The position numbers and the translations under genes were made by a program. Below, piece by piece: positions 7,010-9,284 of a stretch of 9,284 nt of DNA (the stretch's first letter is position 1; the number at the start of each line of letters is the position of its first letter). Source of the DNA: a bacterium (GTDB taxonomy: Bacteria; Babelota; Babeliae; Babelales; CAIQNR01). The stretch is taken from positions 1 to 9,284 of the forward strand of contig CANNBR010000034.1 in the NCBI GenBank assembly GCA_947502805.1. The letters run 5' to 3'. The notes under the pieces were generated by a model, which was not told the DNA's origin, searched no databases, and saw nothing but the letters and a program-made list of their open reading frames with translations.

Positions 7010-7522
7010 ATGAAAAAAATAACATTGTTTATAGTTTGTCTTTTATCACTCTCTATTAACGCATCACATAAAGAAAAATCGCCTACCACGCGTACACAAC
7101 AAAAAAAAGCGCGCGCACTAGGCTATGGACATAAAAGCGATTTTGAAGGTTTTCAAGGTTTTGAAGAAAACGATAACGAAGACATTATTATTGGCCAAGC
7201 TGCTTTTAGAAATCTTCTAGCTAAAGAGGCTCAAGTAAAAGCAAAAACTGCCTACTTATCTGAATCGAAAAAAAAAGAATCTTTTCCAAAAAATTCTCTA
7301 GAAACTTTTACGACTAAAAATTCATTTGCGGAAGCACCTACAGAAAATGCATGGTTTCCAAAAAAATCTAATGTTGAACTTCCCTGTCCCATACAACCAT
7401 CAACACCTACAGCTTCTTTAGTAGAAGATATACCTACCAGTGCAGACCTCTCTAATACTGAAGAACTTCTACCTGATTTTTTTCAAAGATTTGTATCTAT
7501 AGTATGGGGAAATGTTAAATAA
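7010..7522 (+). CDS. Exported protein, family unknown (170 aa)
   Basis: The start is fixed by a near-perfect ribosome site, AAGGAGG at 6998-7004, five bases before the ATG. A signal peptide (MKKITLFIVCLLSLSINA, cut probable near residue 18) leads a polar mature protein rich in Lys, Glu, Ser and Thr. That part has an acidic glycine/phenylalanine segment (DFEGFQGFEENDNED at about 44-58) and a more hydrophobic C-terminus ending DFFQRFVSIVWGNVK. The mature sequence looks mostly disordered, with no recognised domain. Its signal peptide closely resembles that of the gene upstream, but the mature parts do not visibly align. The gene ends 22 bases from the converging ankyrin gene, with no obvious terminator between them. 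Confidence 0.75.
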   Translation: MKKITLFIVCLLSLSINASHKEKSPTTRTQQKKARALGYGHKSDFEGFQGFEENDNEDIIIGQAAFRNLLAKEAQVKAKTAYLSESKKKESFPKNSLETFTTKNSFAEAPTENAWFPKKSNVELPCPIQPSTPTASLVEDIPTSADLSNTEELLPDFFQRFVSIVWGNVK

Positions 7523-7544
7523 AAAAGATCAGTAAGAAAAACTA

Positions 7545-9269
7545 TTAAGAATCGCTATCACTATCATCTAATGCATTTTTCTTAAAGAAGGTTTTATTTT
7601 TATTTTTTATTTTACTAATTCTAAGTTGATCAGTATCATTCACTCTTACTCCTGCATCAAGTAAAGCTTTAATAATGTCTCCTTCAACAGCAAGCATCAG
7701 CGGCGTTTTTTCTGCCTTATTCTTTGCATTAACATCTATATCTTGAGCACTAAGTAAAAGTTTAACCTTTTCTTTATTATTGTAAGATCTACAAGCTTCA
7801 TGAAGGGCAGTATCTCCATTACTATCAACAGCATTCACTTTTGCTCCTGCATCAAGTAAAGCTTTAATACTATTTGCCCCCCTGGCAAGCATCAGCGGTG
7901 TTTTTTCTGCATTATTCTTTGCATTAACATCTATACCTTGAATATCAAGTAAAAGTTTAACCTTTTCCTCGCTATAGCGATTACTACAAGCTTCATGAAG
8001 GGCAGTATTTCCCTTACTATTAACAGCATCCACTTTTGCTCCTGCAGCAAGTAAATCTTTAAAAATGTCTAGATTATAAGCAAGCATTAGCGGCGTTTTT
8101 CCTGCATTATTCTGTACATTAAAATCTATACCTTGAGCGCTAAGTAAAAGTTCAACTTTTTCCCTCTCGCCATCGTCACAAGCTCGATGAAGGGCAGTAT
8201 CTCCATTACTATCAACAGCATTCACTTTTGCTCCTGCAGTAAGTAAAGCTTTAATAATGCTTATTTCACTGGCAAGCATTAGCGGCGTTTTTCCTGCATT
8301 ATTCTGTACATTAAAATCTATATCTTGAGCGCTAAGTAAAAGTTCAACTCTTTCCGTATTGCCATAGTAACAAGCTAGATGAAGGGCAGTATCTCCCTTA
8401 CTATCAACAGCATTCACTTTTACTCCTGCATCAAGTAAAGCTTTAATAATGTCTCTTTCACTGGCAAGCATCAGCGGCGTTTCTCCTGCCTTATTCTTTG
8501 CATTAAAATCTATACCTTGAGCACTAAGTAAAAATTTAACTTTTTCTGTATTGTAAGATCTACAAGCTTTATGAAGGGCAGTATCTCCATTACTATCAAC
8601 AGCATTCACTTTTGCTCCTGCATCAAGTAAAGCTTTGAAAATATCTAGATTACTAGCAAGCATCAGCGGTGTTTCTCCGTTACTATCAGCTGTATTTGGG
8701 TCAATGCCCTTATCTAAGAAATATTTAACTAAATCAGTTCTATTTTTTTCAATGGCAGTATGAAGAAGATTAGATTTTTTTTCAGCTAATCCTTTTGAAA
8801 GTTCATTAAGTTCTACTTCAGTTACTTTATTATTTTTCAAGATCTCTTCAATATCAGAAACAGAACTCTGAGCTGAATTATCAAGATTTTGCTTCCATGT
8901 AATTGACCTATGCAACCATCCGGGTATCAACCTAACAAGCGTACCTGGAGAGCCAACAGTAGTATCTAACTCTGCAGCTTTAGTTATCATATCAATAGAA
9001 GCTTCATTCTCTTTATTAAAAACAAAAGAAATGTGCCCTTTCATAAAGTCCCATATTCCAGAAACTACACTCTTATTTTTTCCATCATTTATTTTTACAT
9101 TTATAAGACCATAGTCTTTATCTGCAGGCTCATTAAAAGTAATCGTTCTTTCTGTAGTAGAAAGAATAGCTGCAAGCTCTTGGTATGAAGATGCTTTTGT
9201 TCCAAGCAAATGATTAATAATTTTTAAGGTCTCTGAGCGCTCTCCTGGTATCTCAACTATACTGCGCAC
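7545..9269 (-). CDS. Ankyrin-repeat protein, possibly incomplete at the N-terminus
   Basis: At least 574 residues. Residues 1-160 form a region I cannot assign. From about 164 to 550 there are 12 ankyrin repeats, then a basic stretch (KIKNKNKTFFKK) and an acidic tail ending DDSDSDS. The repeats alternate between a 30-residue type (TPLMLA...LLDAGAKVNAVDSNG, several residues shorter than the usual 33) and a 34-35-residue type (TALHEAC...LLLSAQGIDFNAKN). Ankyrin repeats bind proteins; in host-associated bacteria such proteins are often effectors, but that role is inference here. The given start is a GTG with AGGAG eight bases upstream (9278-9282). The frame also stays open to the window edge (residues SGVRY before the GTG), so the true start may lie outside. 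No signal peptide is seen at the GTG start. It converges on the exported-protein gene. Confidence 0.85.
   Translation of the reverse strand: MRSIVEIPGERSETLKIINHLLGTKASSYQELAAILSTTERTITFNEPADKDYGLINVKINDGKNKSVVSGIWDFMKGHISFVFNKENEASIDMITKAAELDTTVGSPGTLVRLIPGWLHRSITWKQNLDNSAQSSVSDIEEILKNNKVTEVELNELSKGLAEKKSNLLHTAIEKNRTDLVKYFLDKGIDPNTADSNGETPLMLASNLDIFKALLDAGAKVNAVDSNGDTALHKACRSYNTEKVKFLLSAQGIDFNAKNKAGETPLMLASERDIIKALLDAGVKVNAVDSKGDTALHLACYYGNTERVELLLSAQDIDFNVQNNAGKTPLMLASEISIIKALLTAGAKVNAVDSNGDTALHRACDDGEREKVELLLSAQGIDFNVQNNAGKTPLMLAYNLDIFKDLLAAGAKVDAVNSKGNTALHEACSNRYSEEKVKLLLDIQGIDVNAKNNAEKTPLMLARGANSIKALLDAGAKVNAVDSNGDTALHEACRSYNNKEKVKLLLSAQDIDVNAKNKAEKTPLMLAVEGDIIKALLDAGVRVNDTDQLRISKIKNKNKTFFKKNALDDSDSDS
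7620..8675 (-). repeat. Tandem DNA repeats of about 192-195 bp inside the ankyrin gene
   Basis: The coding strand repeats with a period of two ankyrin units: 64 residues (192 bp) for three periods, then 65 (195 bp) for two. Phrases such as CATTCACTTTTGCTCCTGC (plus strand) recur almost unchanged in each period, for example near 7830, 8220 and 8610, with close variants near 8025 and 8410. Identity at the DNA level is high enough to imply growth by duplication of two-repeat blocks, and such arrays may vary in copy number between strains. Confidence 0.85.
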
Positions 9270-9284
9270 ATACCTAACTCCTGA

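Noticed and set aside
7523..7544. Bidirectional terminator between the converging genes
   Set aside because: The 22-base gap is A-rich and contains no stem.
7620..8675. CRISPR array
   Set aside because: The repeats are about 192 bp long, lie in one open frame and encode ankyrin units; there are no short repeats separated by unique spacers.

Overview
The window is AT-rich (mostly about 36-40% G+C by eye) and comes from a diderm (Gram-negative-type) bacterium. It encodes two outer-membrane assembly proteins (a TamB-family protein and a BamD-like protein), a PilB/GspE assembly ATPase, a YraN-family putative nuclease, two small exported proteins with near-identical signal peptides, and a large ankyrin-repeat protein. 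AT richness, short MKK-type exported proteins of unknown function, an ankyrin protein and GTCATT-type dispersed palindromes together suggest a host-associated lineage. My best guess is Candidatus Dependentiae (TM6). Rickettsiales, Legionella-like or chlamydia-like bacteria are not excluded, because no taxonomic marker gene is present.

Layout. Bases 1-81 hold the 3' end of a plus-strand gene. Bases 82-448 hold no protein gene: first a palindromic dispersed element (about 151-222), then a G+C-rich block (about 265-440, 58% G+C) packed with hairpins, which I read as a probable structured RNA of unidentified family. Bases 449-3157 (minus) are tamB-like. Bases 3158-3447 carry a 171-bp element bounded by 30-bp inverted repeats that match at 29 of 30 positions. 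Bases 3448-5157 (minus) are pilB/gspE, with the start moved inward to an ATG that has an AGGG ribosome-binding site. A 175-bp divergent intergenic region follows. Bases 5333-6271 (bamD-like) and 6275-6628 (yraN) lie 3 bases apart on the plus strand and look like one operon. Bases 6715-6966 and 7010-7522 encode the two small exported proteins. The ankyrin gene runs on the minus strand from 7545 to at least 9269, with its frame open to the window edge.

How they fit. TamB and BamD both serve insertion of proteins or lipids into the outer membrane. PilB/GspE powers a type IV pilus or type II secretion machine that needs that envelope. The exported small proteins and the ankyrin protein are plausible surface or host-interaction products. 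I see no defence system, CRISPR array, transposase, integrase or tRNA. The points most worth a second look are the unidentified structured RNA, the BamD-like protein without a lipobox, the two-repeat period of the ankyrin array, the PilB zinc site missing one cysteine, and the two palindromic elements.
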